In this document: piece after piece, positions 1-9,056 of the stretch | Numbering within the stretch: the stretch's first letter is position 1 | How the letters are laid out: each line of letters starts with the position of its first letter | Assembly: GCA_965208975.1 (NCBI GenBank) | Contig: CBDBQH010000003.1 | Location: forward strand, 1,488,001-1,552,000 | DNA from: G963663315 sp965208975 | GTDB lineage: Bacteria > Pseudomonadota > Gammaproteobacteria > Arenicellales > Poriferihabitantaceae | Direction: 5' to 3' | DNA: 64,000 nucleotides | The notes under the pieces: generated by a model | What the model saw: the letters and a program-made list of their open reading frames with translations, nothing else | Told to the model about the DNA's origin: nothing | Databases searched by the model: none | Translations under genes and position numbers: made by a program

Positions 1-108
1 AGGTAAACTTTGCGTCATCGAAATGTAAGGAATCAGTTTTTGGTTATCGCGTATTTTAGCGCTCAATGGGTTAGAGTGCTAATAATTTTTGAAGTTCCGC
101 GGAATCAC

Positions 109-852
109 TCAACTATTTTCCTCTTTAACCGCTCCTTTCTCGACCCACGCCCGGACTTTCACTTCCGCTTCCCTGGCGAGCCGGTCCCGTGACTCATCCG
201 GCGCCAGCAATTCAAAAATCCGGACGTGAACCCGTATCCTGTCCAGACAGACAGTCTGCCACAGGCTTTGCAGGAATGTCGTGTTCCTCGCATAACTGAT
301 TTCGGGAAATAAATTACCATTTCGATCCGAATAGCGCAGGGCAACCGGCTGCACACGGGTCTTGCTATCAATCGCGGACTGCATCAGCCGTGGATGAAAC
401 CGATTGACGGAGCATCCGTCTGTAGTCGTGCCTTCGGGAAAAATCAGAACTGCCTGATTCTTTGATAATGATTCCGAGAGTTTCGCTTTGGCGTCCCGCG
501 CTCCCCGTCCCCTGTCGATGAACAGGGTTCCCGCTGTTCTTATAATAAATCCCAATATCGGCCAGCTGGCTATCTCGCCTTTTGCCAGGAATACAACCGG
601 CATCGTGGAACCGATCACTGAAATATCCAGCCAGGAAACGTGGTTGGATACCACCAGCGCTCCGGGAGCCGGCAGCGTCCCGCTAAATTCACACTGAACC
701 CCTGCTACCCGGACCACTCCTTTATGCCAGAGTCGGGCGATTTTCTGGTAAAACCCGTGGCTAATAAAAACCGACAGGATGCTACAGACTATCCCCGCGC
801 CAACCAGCAGGCAAAGAAAAAAGACTTTGACGGAGCCGGCAACTCTGTTCAC
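109..852 (-). CDS. plsC: 1-acyl-sn-glycerol-3-phosphate acyltransferase (PlsC/LPLAT family)
   Basis: Membrane acyltransferase of phospholipid synthesis that should acylate lysophosphatidic acid at sn-2. The 247-residue protein has an N-terminal hydrophobic segment (about residues 10-30). The catalytic block is NHVSWLD at 70-76 (the His-x4-Asp motif), and the FPEGTT motif that binds the glycerol-phosphate lies at 138-143. It follows hslU with a gap of only 2 bases, so it is probably the last gene of the pet-ssp-hsl block. Family membership is clear. It could instead acylate an ornithine lipid or another lysolipid, because many gammaproteobacteria carry several paralogues. Confidence 0.88.
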   Translation of the reverse strand: MNRVAGSVKVFFLCLLVGAGIVCSILSVFISHGFYQKIARLWHKGVVRVAGVQCEFSGTLPAPGALVVSNHVSWLDISVIGSTMPVVFLAKGEIASWPILGFIIRTAGTLFIDRGRGARDAKAKLSESLSKNQAVLIFPEGTTTDGCSVNRFHPRLMQSAIDSKTRVQPVALRYSDRNGNLFPEISYARNTTFLQSLWQTVCLDRIRVHVRIFELLAPDESRDRLAREAEVKVRAWVEKGAVKEENS

Positions 853-854
853 AT

Positions 855-2177
855 CTACAGTATGTACCGCGACAGATCCTGATCATCTGCGAGGTCTTGC
901 AGATGCCGCTCCACATAGTCAACATCAATACAGACGCTTTGACCGGACTTGTCGGCCGCTTCGAATGAGACGGTTTCCAGCAGGCGCTCCATCACGGTAT
1001 GCAGTCTGCGGGCGCCGATGTTTTCGGTTTGCTCGTTTACCTGCCAGGCGACTTCGGCAATGCGCCCGACTCCCTGTTCCGTGAATTCGAGTTGCAGACC
1101 TTCGGTGGCCATTAACGCCTGGTATTGTTCGGTCAATGAGGCATCCGGTTCGGTCAGTATTCGCACGAAGTCACTACTGTTCAGCGCTTGCAATTCGACA
1201 CGGATCGGGAGGCGGCCCTGTAATTCAGGAATGAGATCCGATGGTTTGGTCAATTGAAACGCGCCGGATGCGATGAACAGGATATGGTCGGTTTTTACCA
1301 TTCCGTATTTTGTCGACACGGTCGAGCCTTCGACCAGAGGCAGCAGGTCCCGTTGCACCCCTTCCCGTGAGGCGTCGACACCGCCTTGTGTTGCGCTGGA
1401 ACGGCTGACGATCTTGTCGATCTCATCCAGGAAAACGATTCCATTTTGCTCAACCTTGTCCAGCGCCTGCACCCGGACTTCTTCTTCGTTGATCAGTTTT
1501 GCCACTTCTTCTTCGGTCAACAACCTTAACGCTTCCGCTACGGGAACTTTACGGGTGGTTTTCTTCTGCCCACTCATGTTCTGGAACAGTCCCTGGAGTT
1601 GATGGGTCATTTCTTCCATTCCAGGGGGCGCCATGATTTCCACGCCAATGGATGTGTTGCTGACCTCAATTTCTATTTCCTTGGTATCCAGCTTTCCCTC
1701 GCGCAGCATTTTCCTGAATTTCTGGCGGGCGGCGCCATCGTCATTAACAGGCTCTCCGCGAGCGGGCGGCAACAGTATATCCAGAACAATTTCCTCGGCC
1801 ATATCCTCGGACTTGTTCCTGACTTTTCCCATGGCCTGTTCGCGGGTCATTTTCAGGGACATGTCCATCAGGTCACGGATAATCGAATCCACTTCCCTAC
1901 CGACATACCCTACTTCGGTGAATTTGGTCGCTTCGACTTTTATGAATGGCGCGTTGGCCAGTTTCGCCAATCGTCGGGCGATTTCGGTCTTTCCCACTCC
2001 GGTGGGGCCGATCATCAGAATATTTTTCGGCGTAATTTCTCCACGCAGATGCGGATGCACCTGCATTCTTCTCCAACGATTTCTCAGCGCAATCGCAACC
2101 GAACGTTTTGCCGCATTCTGGGCAATGATATGCTTGTCCAGTTCTTCTACAATTTCTCTGGGTGTCATTTCAGTCAT
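855..2177 (-). CDS. hslU: HslU, ATPase subunit of the HslVU protease
   Basis: AAA+ unfoldase that feeds substrates into the HslV peptidase in the cytoplasm. The 440-residue length matches the family. The N-terminal region shows the Walker A motif GPTGVGKT, then the family-specific insertion (I domain), then Walker B FLDEID. The C-terminal tail ends DLSRYIL, the segment that docks into HslV and activates it. hslV lies directly upstream with a gap of 27 bases, the usual hslV-hslU order. The start ATG opens with MTEMTPREIVEELDKHI, the normal N-terminus. Confidence 0.97.
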   Translation of the reverse strand: MTEMTPREIVEELDKHIIAQNAAKRSVAIALRNRWRRMQVHPHLRGEITPKNILMIGPTGVGKTEIARRLAKLANAPFIKVEATKFTEVGYVGREVDSIIRDLMDMSLKMTREQAMGKVRNKSEDMAEEIVLDILLPPARGEPVNDDGAARQKFRKMLREGKLDTKEIEIEVSNTSIGVEIMAPPGMEEMTHQLQGLFQNMSGQKKTTRKVPVAEALRLLTEEEVAKLINEEEVRVQALDKVEQNGIVFLDEIDKIVSRSSATQGGVDASREGVQRDLLPLVEGSTVSTKYGMVKTDHILFIASGAFQLTKPSDLIPELQGRLPIRVELQALNSSDFVRILTEPDASLTEQYQALMATEGLQLEFTEQGVGRIAEVAWQVNEQTENIGARRLHTVMERLLETVSFEAADKSGQSVCIDVDYVERHLQDLADDQDLSRYIL

Positions 2178-2204
2178 GGCCGCTTCCGGGGGTGCAACGT
2201 GTAA

Positions 2205-2744
2205 TTAATAATCAAGGGTCTCAATGGTCAGGTGGTCATTGGTATAGATGCAGATCCGTCCCGCAATCCTGAGACTTTTCTCGACGATCTCGCGGGCAGA
2301 TAAATCCGTGTTTTCGATCAGGGCGAGCGCCGCCGACTTGGCGAAATCACCACCGGAGCCGATTGCCATGACACCCTGTTCGGGTTCGATGACATCTCCA
2401 TTTCCGGAAATGATCAACGACGCTTCACTGTTCGCTACCGCCAGCAGGGCTTCCAGTCTTCGCAACATGCGGTCGGTGCGCCAGTCTTTGGCCAGCTCCA
2501 CCGCTGCGCGAACCAGTTGACCCTGATGCTTTTCCAGCTTTCCTTCAAACCGTTCGAACAGGGTAAACGCATCCGCGGTTCCACCCGCAAACCCGGCCAG
2601 CACCTGTTTGTTGTACAGGCGCCGTACCTTGCGCGCATTGCTTTTCATCATTGTGTTGCCGATCGAAACCTGGCCGTCGCCACCAATGACGACCTGGTTA
2701 TCGGTTCGCACAGACAAGATGGTTGTGCCTCTGAATTGCTTCAT
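2205..2744 (-). CDS. hslV: HslV, peptidase subunit of the HslVU protease
   Basis: N-terminal-nucleophile threonine peptidase, a relative of the proteasome beta subunit, which forms the double hexameric ring of HslVU. I place the start at 2744 (MKQFRGTTILSV). A GGAG Shine-Dalgarno lies about 8 bases upstream of this ATG, and the six-residue propeptide before the catalytic Thr-Thr is the usual form. An in-frame ATG 36 bases further up only adds residues unrelated to the family. The mature protein would begin at Thr7. The GGDGQVS segment and the C-terminal TIETLDY are typical. The gap to hslU is 27 bases. Confidence 0.95.
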   Translation of the reverse strand: MKQFRGTTILSVRTDNQVVIGGDGQVSIGNTMMKSNARKVRRLYNKQVLAGFAGGTADAFTLFERFEGKLEKHQGQLVRAAVELAKDWRTDRMLRRLEALLAVANSEASLIISGNGDVIEPEQGVMAIGSGGDFAKSAALALIENTDLSAREIVEKSLRIAGRICIYTNDHLTIETLDY

Positions 2745-2795
2745 TTGATCACTCCGGGATAAACGAGTCTCTCCTGACAAGAGAGATGGATATTT

Positions 2796-3251
2796 TTACT
2801 TGACCAGTTTCAAATGAGGGGATGAATCCGGCTTTTTGTTCGCTGGGTGTTTCCCCCGTCCACGCCTGTCTTTGGAGGGTGGAGCCGTATTTTCCTCGAA
2901 CACGATTCCGACCCCGTTTTCCCTGGCATAGATCGCCATGACGGCGGATACGGGCACACAAATCTCCAATGGTTTTCCGGAAAAGCGAGCCGAACACATC
3001 AGGAACTCGTTGCCAAGCTCAAGCTCTTTTACTGATTGCGGGTGAATATTCAATATAATCTGACCTTCCCGAACATATTCCGTCGGCACAATAACATTTT
3101 TGAACCCGGTGTTTACCCGGACTTGCGGTGTCAGTCCGTTGTCAATCGTCCATTCGTAGATGGCGCGAATCAGATAGGGCTTGGTGGAGCCGGGGAGAGC
3201 GGACCGGCGATTGCCTGAACCCAATCCTTTACCTTTATCCGGAGTTCCCAT
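2796..3251 (-). CDS. sspB: SspB, ClpXP specificity-enhancing factor
   Basis: Adaptor that delivers ssrA-tagged proteins to ClpXP. The SspB fold core runs from about residue 20 (STKPYLIRAIYEW) to about 115 and includes the NIHPQSV and FSGKP segments typical of the family. The poorly conserved linker (about 120-140) ends in HLKLVK, matching the short hydrophobic C-terminal tail that docks on ClpX. The first 20 residues are unusual, so a later start is possible, but the ATG at 3251 leaves a normal 11-base gap to sspA upstream. Confidence 0.92.
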   Translation of the reverse strand: MGTPDKGKGLGSGNRRSALPGSTKPYLIRAIYEWTIDNGLTPQVRVNTGFKNVIVPTEYVREGQIILNIHPQSVKELELGNEFLMCSARFSGKPLEICVPVSAVMAIYARENGVGIVFEENTAPPSKDRRGRGKHPANKKPDSSPHLKLVK

Positions 3252-3262
3252 GAGGGGTTGAT

Positions 3263-3907
3263 TCAGGCAGTCTGACGCAGGTTCAATTCGTAGTCACTGA
3301 GGCTTTCCCTGAATGCCGGTCGTTCGAAAAGCGATTCTCCGTACTTGATCAGGGGCGCGGCCTGCTTTGGCAGGGTGATGCCCAGAGCGGGAATGCGCCA
3401 CAGCAAGGACGCGAAATAAGCGTCGATCAAGGTGTAGTCCGCGCCCAGGAAAAAGGGTTTGTCAGCAAAAATCGGGGACAGGGAAATCAATCCGTCGTGC
3501 AGGTCTTTTTTAAGAGCGGAAGAGGGTTCAAGGAGCGATATTTCACCCAGGGCGTAAATCGGTTTTAGCCAGTCGCGCGTCAGACGCCAGACCATAAGGC
3601 GGGTCTTGGCCCGCATCATGGGATCAACCGGCATCAGGGGAGGATGGGGGAAGCGTTCGTCCAGATACTCGACGATGACTCCCATGCCGTAGAGCGCCAC
3701 ATCGCGGTCAATCAGGGTAGGCGTTTCACCATAAGGGTTGTGTTGCCCTATTCGGTCAGGGTCGTGGTCCGGTGAAACGTATTCAATCGCACAGTCAATG
3801 TCCTTTTCGATCAGAATGATGCGGCAGCAATGGCTGAAAATGTCAAACCGGCTCGACAATAATGTCATTGCCGGGTGCCGGTCTGCATGCAAGCTCGTGG
3901 TCATCAT
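3263..3907 (-). CDS. sspA: SspA, stringent starvation protein A (GST fold)
   Basis: RNA polymerase-associated protein with a glutathione S-transferase fold that modulates transcription in stationary phase and stress. The 214 residues show the N-terminal thioredoxin-like domain (LLSSRFDIFSHCCRI, then the NPYGETPTLIDRDVALYG segment) and the all-helical C-terminal domain. Its position between petC and sspB is the standard sspA context. The true start may be the internal Met of MTLLSS, 13 residues in, because the first residues are not typical. Confidence 0.9.
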   Translation of the reverse strand: MMTTSLHADRHPAMTLLSSRFDIFSHCCRIILIEKDIDCAIEYVSPDHDPDRIGQHNPYGETPTLIDRDVALYGMGVIVEYLDERFPHPPLMPVDPMMRAKTRLMVWRLTRDWLKPIYALGEISLLEPSSALKKDLHDGLISLSPIFADKPFFLGADYTLIDAYFASLLWRIPALGITLPKQAAPLIKYGESLFERPAFRESLSDYELNLRQTA

Positions 3908-3933
3908 GGAATCAGCTTAAACCCGACACTGTT

Positions 3934-4683
3934 CTAGTGAACATCTCGCCAGTATTCCTTTTTCAGGAAAAACGCAAGTGTACCCAGTACGGCCAGAAAC
4001 AGCATCACCCATATACCATAACCAATCCGCACCATGCGGGCGGGCTCTGCCATGTAATACAAGAAATTGGTCAGGTCGCGCATCGCATGATCATATTCTT
4101 CAACACTCATTTTTCCGGGATGGGCTATCGTCAGGCTGAGCGCTTCCTGTTCATTACCGTGACTGTCGATTTCGATGGTTTTGCTGGCCTGCTGTATCCC
4201 CTGCAATTCGTACAGGGCATGGGGCATGGCAACCTGCGGAAATACCAGATTGTTCCAGCCACTGGCCGTAGATTCATCCCGGTAAAAAGTGCGAAGGTAG
4301 GTATACAGCCAGTCCGGGTCTCTCAGTTTGCCGATCAGGGACAAATCCGGAGGCGCCACTCCGAACCATTCCTCACCTTGCTGTGCGGTCATGGTTGTGG
4401 TCATGCTGTCAGTAATTTTACCCCCCGTGAAAATCATTTGAGACTTGACCAGATCTTCGGGGATCGAAAGGTCTGTGGCCATCCGGTTATAGCGCATGTA
4501 TTTCGCGCTGTGACAGGACATACAGTAGTTCACAAACAGTCTGGCTCCGTTTTGCAATGAAACCTTATCCCGTAATGATACTTCGACCCGGTCCAGGGCC
4601 ACGCCTTCGCTGGCCGCGAACCCGACCGTTGAACCGAGCGCCAGAATCAAAGCCAGAGTCAGGGTCAGAAACCGTTTTTTCAT
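3934..4683 (-). CDS. petC: Cytochrome c1 subunit of the bc1 complex
   Basis: Membrane-anchored c-type cytochrome that passes electrons from the Rieske protein to soluble cytochrome c. The 249-residue protein has a signal peptide (residues 1-23), a single heme-binding CMSCH motif followed by AKYMRYNRM, and a C-terminal transmembrane anchor of about 20 residues before the basic tail KKEYWRDVH. Its ATG overlaps the stop codon of petB by one base (TGATG), indicating translational coupling. Confidence 0.95.
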   Translation of the reverse strand: MKKRFLTLTLALILALGSTVGFAASEGVALDRVEVSLRDKVSLQNGARLFVNYCMSCHSAKYMRYNRMATDLSIPEDLVKSQMIFTGGKITDSMTTTMTAQQGEEWFGVAPPDLSLIGKLRDPDWLYTYLRTFYRDESTASGWNNLVFPQVAMPHALYELQGIQQASKTIEIDSHGNEQEALSLTIAHPGKMSVEEYDHAMRDLTNFLYYMAEPARMVRIGYGIWVMLFLAVLGTLAFFLKKEYWRDVH

Positions 4684-6098
4684 CAGCTAATCCTCTCTGG
4701 AACAGGTTTGACTTTTTCCGGGCTTATGAAAGCAGGCCGGATACCTAGTATGAAAAGTATCGCAATGGACAAAATCGTATAAACCAGTTTCAGGCCTGCT
4801 CCCGGACCTGTGCTCCAGCCAAACCACCAGTAGAAAAGCGTCCCGATAAACAAGGCGGTCGCTATCCAGAACAGGAGTTTGCCCGCTACCGTCAATTCCT
4901 GACCGGCAGAGCTAAAGCTCGGGTACAGCAGGAAATAGGCGAAGTAGATCAACGTGAAAAACTGCGCCATTATGGTCAGGTCCGTAGTCGGCGCTTTGGT
5001 TCCCAGCCATCCCAGAATCAGGAAGGTCGTCACAAAAAGCGCCAGTGAAAACCGGGTAGTCAGACCTTTGTAGCGTATGGATTTGACCGGACTTTTATCC
5101 AGCCACGGCAGGAAGAAGAACGCGGCGACGGAAGCGAACATCACCAGTACCCCCCAAACCTGGGTGCCGGCAAAACTGGGTATTGCCCGCAGGATCGCGT
5201 AGTAAGGCGTGAAATACCACACAGGCGCGATATGTTCCGGTGTTTTCAATGGATTGGCCGGTTCATAATTGGGCTGTTCCAGGAAATATCCTCCCATTTC
5301 CGGCATGAAAAACACAACGGCGAAGAAGAGCGCCAGGAATACAACGGTTACCAGGAAATCCTTGACCGTGTAGTACGGATGAAAGGGGATGCCATCGGCG
5401 GGCGCGTCTTCTCTCCACTGGTTACCTTTCGGGCCTTTCTTGATCTCGATACCGTCGGGATTGTTCGAGCCGACTTTATGCAAGGCAACAATATGCAGGA
5501 AGACCAGGCCAACCAGAATGAACGGAATCAGGTAATGAAACGCATAAAAACGATTCAGGGTAATGTCTGAGATCACATAGTCCCCCCGAATCCATTCCGA
5601 TAACATCGGCCCGACCCAGGGCAGGGTCTCGAACAGGTTGACGATAACCTGGGCGCCCCAGAAGGACATCTGACCCCAGGGCAGCAGATAACCAAAAAAG
5701 GCGGTCGCCATCATCGCAAGATAAATGACCATGCCGAAAATCCAGATCAGTTCACGGGGACTCCGGTACGAACCGTACAGCAGTCCACGAAACATGTGCA
5801 GGTAGATTACGATGAAGAACATCGACGAGCCGGTGGAATGCATGTACCGCACGAACCAGCCGCCCCAAACATCGCGCATGATGTATTCAACGGAATCGAA
5901 CGCAAGATCGGCATCCGGCTTGTAGTTCATCGCCAACAATATCCCGGTCACGATTTGCAGGACCAGCGCTACCATCGCCAGGCTGCCGAAAAAATACCAG
6001 AAATTCAAATTCTTTGGCGTGAAGTATTCGGTCACGTGCTCCTTCGTCACCTTGCTTGCCGGGAATCGTTCATCCAGCCAGTTCATCAGGAACCGCAT
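4683..6098 (-). CDS. petB: Cytochrome b subunit of the bc1 complex
   Basis: Integral membrane subunit that binds two b-type hemes and forms the quinol-oxidising and quinone-reducing sites. The 471 residues include the N-terminal four-helix b domain with conserved His residues (YMHSTGSS, YLHMFRGL, FHYLIPF, LHIVALH) and the PVWYF (PEWY-like) segment of the Qo site. The C-terminus adds further hydrophobic segments, which puts the protein at the long end for bacterial cytochrome b. It overlaps petA by one base (TAATG) and petC by one base, so the three genes form one transcript. Confidence 0.96.
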   Translation of the reverse strand: MRFLMNWLDERFPASKVTKEHVTEYFTPKNLNFWYFFGSLAMVALVLQIVTGILLAMNYKPDADLAFDSVEYIMRDVWGGWFVRYMHSTGSSMFFIVIYLHMFRGLLYGSYRSPRELIWIFGMVIYLAMMATAFFGYLLPWGQMSFWGAQVIVNLFETLPWVGPMLSEWIRGDYVISDITLNRFYAFHYLIPFILVGLVFLHIVALHKVGSNNPDGIEIKKGPKGNQWREDAPADGIPFHPYYTVKDFLVTVVFLALFFAVVFFMPEMGGYFLEQPNYEPANPLKTPEHIAPVWYFTPYYAILRAIPSFAGTQVWGVLVMFASVAAFFFLPWLDKSPVKSIRYKGLTTRFSLALFVTTFLILGWLGTKAPTTDLTIMAQFFTLIYFAYFLLYPSFSSAGQELTVAGKLLFWIATALFIGTLFYWWFGWSTGPGAGLKLVYTILSIAILFILGIRPAFISPEKVKPVPERIS

Positions 6099-6691
6099 TA
6101 TGCCACCTCCCCGTCTTCGCCGATCAACAATACATCATCGGACAGATACTGATAGGGGGGCACCACCAGATTGGTCGGCGCCGGCACGCCGCTGTAAACC
6201 CGCCCCGCCAGATCGAATTTGGAACCATGGCAGGCACACAGAAACCCGCCTTTCCAGTCATCATCGAATGAGACCGCGCCGATTTCGGGTTGATATTTCG
6301 GGGAACATCCCAGATGGGTACAGATACCGACCAGAACCAGAATGTCGTCCTTGATTGATCGATACGGGTTGCGGGCATATTCAGGCTGTTGATTCTGGTC
6401 TGAATCCGGATCTGCGAGACGATCATCCATGCTCGACAACAGACCCAGAGCTTCAGACGAACGCTTGATTATCCAGACCGGCTTGCCGCGCCATTCAACC
6501 GTAATTTGCTGGCCTGCCTCGATTTTGCTGATGTCCACTTCTACCGGGGCGCCCGCTGCCTTCGCCTTTTCGCTCGGCAACATACTGCCGGCAAACGGCG
6601 CCGCCAATCCTGCAGCGCCCGCCAGTCCCACACCTGTGGTTGCAATAGTCAACAGGCGTCGCCGCTTGTTATCCACATGGTCGCCAGTCAT
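6098..6691 (-). CDS. petA: Rieske iron-sulfur subunit of the bc1 complex
   Basis: Carries the 2Fe-2S cluster that takes the first electron from ubiquinol. The start is set at 6691 (MTGDHVDNK), where AGAGG sits seven bases upstream; a longer frame to 6748 adds 19 unrelated residues. A twin-arginine signal (KRRRLLTIATTGVGLAGAAG) also serves as the membrane anchor. The cluster motifs CTHLGC and CACHGS hold the two Cys and two His ligands and are followed by the GPAP-like loop SGVPAPTNL. First gene of the petABC operon. Confidence 0.95.
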   Translation of the reverse strand: MTGDHVDNKRRRLLTIATTGVGLAGAAGLAAPFAGSMLPSEKAKAAGAPVEVDISKIEAGQQITVEWRGKPVWIIKRSSEALGLLSSMDDRLADPDSDQNQQPEYARNPYRSIKDDILVLVGICTHLGCSPKYQPEIGAVSFDDDWKGGFLCACHGSKFDLAGRVYSGVPAPTNLVVPPYQYLSDDVLLIGEDGEVA

Positions 6692-6812
6692 GTTAAAACC
6701 TCTGAATCGGGAAAATTGTTTGACCTGTCCTGAGCGCCATTCGCTCAATTCATGAATCCCCAGGATTGTGAATTCCAGAATTGATTGGCGACCGGACCTT
6801 GAAAAACGTTGA

Positions 6813-6821
6813 ATTATACCA
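6813..6821 (-). promoter_or_regulatory. Extended -10 promoter element upstream of petA
   Basis: On the minus strand TGGTATAAT reads as an extended -10 element (TG-n-TATAAT) about 120 bases upstream of the petA start. No good -35 hexamer is seen, as is common for extended -10 promoters. The same core, TTCTGGTATAATT, recurs upstream of mdh. This is the likely promoter of the pet-ssp-hsl block. Confidence 0.5.
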
Positions 6822-6884
6822 GAACCCGTGAATGATTCTAAAGTAGGGGACTTATATAGATTGGTTTGTAGTTGACAGGCGACG

Positions 6885-7148
6885 TTAGAGAAATGCTTTA
6901 ACGCCTGTCAATGCAATTCCTACAGCAACTCCAATACCTCCAAGCACTCCTCCCAATATCCAAACCTTAAGGTTGGCAATGTCATTTTTTGTTGCTGTGG
7001 TAGTTTTGATCCATGAGATGTCTGTTTCCATACGTGCCATTTTTTCCTCAATTTCACTCAGGCGACGGTTACAGCCGTCCCCTCCACCGTTGCCACCACG
7101 GCCTTTAAGTTCTCTATGGTGATCAGCAAGATAAGTAACTTTATCCAC
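6885..7148 (-). CDS. Small protein with predicted coiled coil and C-terminal membrane segment, unknown function
   Basis: 87 residues if translation starts at the GTG at 7148, four codons of which overlap the end of the upstream gene; the longer frame reaching 7214 lies inside that gene. A polar Gly-rich stretch (about residues 15-27) is followed by a heptad-like segment (LSEIEEKMARMETDISWIK), a linker, and a C-terminal Gly-rich hydrophobic helix of about 20 residues. The layout recalls holin-associated or hemolysin XhlA-type proteins, but I cannot assign a family. Translational coupling suggests it works with the upstream 86-residue protein. Confidence 0.55.
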   Translation of the reverse strand: MDKVTYLADHHRELKGRGGNGGGDGCNRRLSEIEEKMARMETDISWIKTTTATKNDIANLKVWILGGVLGGIGVAVGIALTGVKAFL

Positions 7149-7401
7149 TTTGCTTATCCAACCACTCAACAAGTTGCAGAGATGAAAAACCAGAATAATA
7201 TTCAATCTGCACAACGATTCCCGGAGAGCCTTCTTTTTTTATTCCGGCCTTGTCAGAAATCTCCCCCGTTAGCAATTTATCATCCTTGATAAAAGCAACT
7301 CGATCATCATGGATATGATGTAATGGCGAAGGCCAATGTTCTTTGACGTTATCCCATATTGTTGAATTCTCTGTATCCAGAATTAAAACGTAAAGAGACA
7401 T
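7141..7401 (-). CDS. Small acidic protein of unknown function
   Basis: 86 residues without signal peptide or membrane segment. The sequence starts MSLYVLILDTENSTIWDNV and ends with an amphipathic stretch LQLVEWLDKQSG; aromatic and acidic residues are frequent, and the middle (DDRVAFIKDDKLLTGEI) looks like beta strands. It overlaps the next gene downstream, so the two probably form a two-gene unit. I do not recognise the family. The pair sits alone between the pet operon and rmuC, which is a plausible insertion point for a small accessory cassette. Confidence 0.55.
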   Translation of the reverse strand: MSLYVLILDTENSTIWDNVKEHWPSPLHHIHDDRVAFIKDDKLLTGEISDKAGIKKEGSPGIVVQIEYYSGFSSLQLVEWLDKQSG

Positions 7402-7509
7402 GCTTATTTGATGAGTAAGGTGTTATCAGGAGAACATTGGTTGATAGGCTATGGGTCAGTACTACTTTCAAGGATTATACACATAAAATTGCACAAAGAA
7501 AGGCCAGGA

Positions 7510-7537
7510 TTGGTTTTTGGTTTTTGGTTATTGGTTT
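7510..7537. repeat. Short tandem repeat, four copies of a 7-base unit
   Basis: Four adjacent copies of TTGGTTT (the third is TTGGTTA) followed by more T, in the gap between rmuC and the small unknown genes. It could vary in copy number by slippage; no function is implied. Confidence 0.6.
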
Positions 7538-7583
7538 TTTATATGTTCGGGTAGCAATTGCCGATTTTAGCATCAAGACGATA

Positions 7584-8816
7584 TCACTCTTCCAGCAACC
7601 GCCTGGCTGATTCGGGTAACTGCTTTTTTGAGCGGACGCCGAGTTTTTCGAGAGTGTCAATACGCTTGACGATGCTGCCCCTGGCTCCGGCATGCAGCCG
7701 GTTGCGAGCCTCGTCATAACTTTCCTGTACGGACTGTATGTTTTTGCCGAGCGTGTCAAGTGATTCAATCAGTAGCGCGAACTGGTCATACAGCCCCCCG
7801 GCGCTGTCGGCGATTTGCTGTGCGTAACGGTTCTGTTTCTCATTGCGCCAGATGTTGGCGACGGTGCGCAGTGTCGGCATCAGTGTTGTCGTCGATACAA
7901 CCACAATGCCCTTGTCCCAGGCTTGCTGGAACAGCCCCGGTTCGGTTTGCAGCGCCAGCATCCAGGCCGGTTCTACAGGTATGAACATGAAGACGAATTC
8001 CAGGCTGTGGACACCGTCGAGATTCTGGTAGGACTTTCCGGCCAGGTTGGTAATATGCGACTTGATGGATGCCAGGTGGTCTTTCAGCGCCTGCCTCTGT
8101 TGCGATTCTGAAGCGGCATTGAAAAAGGTTTCCCAGGCTTTCAGGGAGACCTTCGCGTCGACCACGATATCCTTGTTGTCGGGCAGGTGAATCACCACAT
8201 CGGGTTGTTTGCGCCGCCCGTCTTCGTCTCGATAACTGGCCTGGGTTTCGTATTCCCGGCCTTTTTCCAGGCCGGAGTTTTCCAGCAACCGTTCCAGCGC
8301 CATTTCTCCCCAGTTACCCTGGGACTTGCTTTCACCCTTGAGCGCCGCGGCAAGCTGTACCGCATCCTGACCAATCTGTCGCGCCTGCTTCTGCAACTCG
8401 ATGATCTGACCCTGAAGACGATTGCGGTCTTTCAGGTCTTCCTGATGGGTTTCATTGACCCGCTTGCGGAAGGATTCGAGCTCCTGTTTCAACGGCTCAA
8501 GGCTGGAATCCAGGGTTCGTTTGCTGTCCTGATCAAATTTCTTGCGGCTTTCCTCGAACACCCGGTTTGACAATACCTCAAAATCCTTTCGCAGTTGTTC
8601 GCGGGACTGGCCAACCTCCTGATTGAGTTCCTGATAAAATTTACATTGTTCTTCGAGGCGTATCCCGGCAGTTACCAGCTCGAGTTCCGTCTCACGCAGT
8701 TTGTTATGAGCGGCATTCAGCTCGGCTTTGCGGTATCCGCCGACGCGCCCGCAGGCCACCAGCAATATCGACAGTATGACAACCGCCGCCAATAGCGCAT
8801 ACGAAATTATTTCCAT
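7584..8816 (-). CDS. rmuC: RmuC-family DNA recombination protein
   Basis: Putative nuclease-fold protein said to limit inversions at short repeats. The 410 residues have an N-terminal membrane helix (about 4-22), a long charged coiled coil (about 30-140), and the RmuC domain. That domain contains GNWGEMALERLLENSGL, the PDVVIHLP and VVDAKVSLKAWE segments (a PD-(D/E)XK-like core with D and DAK), and the VFMFIPVEPAW block. It ends in a basic, Arg-rich tail. The start at ATG 8816 gives the membrane helix directly at the N-terminus. Confidence 0.92.
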   Translation of the reverse strand: MEIISYALLAAVVILSILLVACGRVGGYRKAELNAAHNKLRETELELVTAGIRLEEQCKFYQELNQEVGQSREQLRKDFEVLSNRVFEESRKKFDQDSKRTLDSSLEPLKQELESFRKRVNETHQEDLKDRNRLQGQIIELQKQARQIGQDAVQLAAALKGESKSQGNWGEMALERLLENSGLEKGREYETQASYRDEDGRRKQPDVVIHLPDNKDIVVDAKVSLKAWETFFNAASESQQRQALKDHLASIKSHITNLAGKSYQNLDGVHSLEFVFMFIPVEPAWMLALQTEPGLFQQAWDKGIVVVSTTTLMPTLRTVANIWRNEKQNRYAQQIADSAGGLYDQFALLIESLDTLGKNIQSVQESYDEARNRLHAGARGSIVKRIDTLEKLGVRSKKQLPESARRLLEE

Positions 8817-9056
8817 CGGCCAGGCGGATTCGGGGAGCTGTGTTTATCGGACAACCTGGCGCTCCCTTAGCCGGCGCTGCCGGGGTCGTGAAATTCCGGC
8901 CATTGTGCGGTACACTGTGGTTTTCATTGGGCTATATGTCCTTAGCGTTCAGACTCGGGTCGTCAAATCCGGATTATATGAACCGCAATCATGCCACGAG
9001 ACGAGCCCTTGTTCAATTTGTAATCTTGTAATGCGGACTGCCGGGAGGCTGATTTC

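Noticed and set aside
10..192. A 60-codon plus-strand frame at the window start
   Set aside because: It overlaps the 3' end of the acyltransferase gene and has no protein-like features; the first 108 bases hold no gene I can support.
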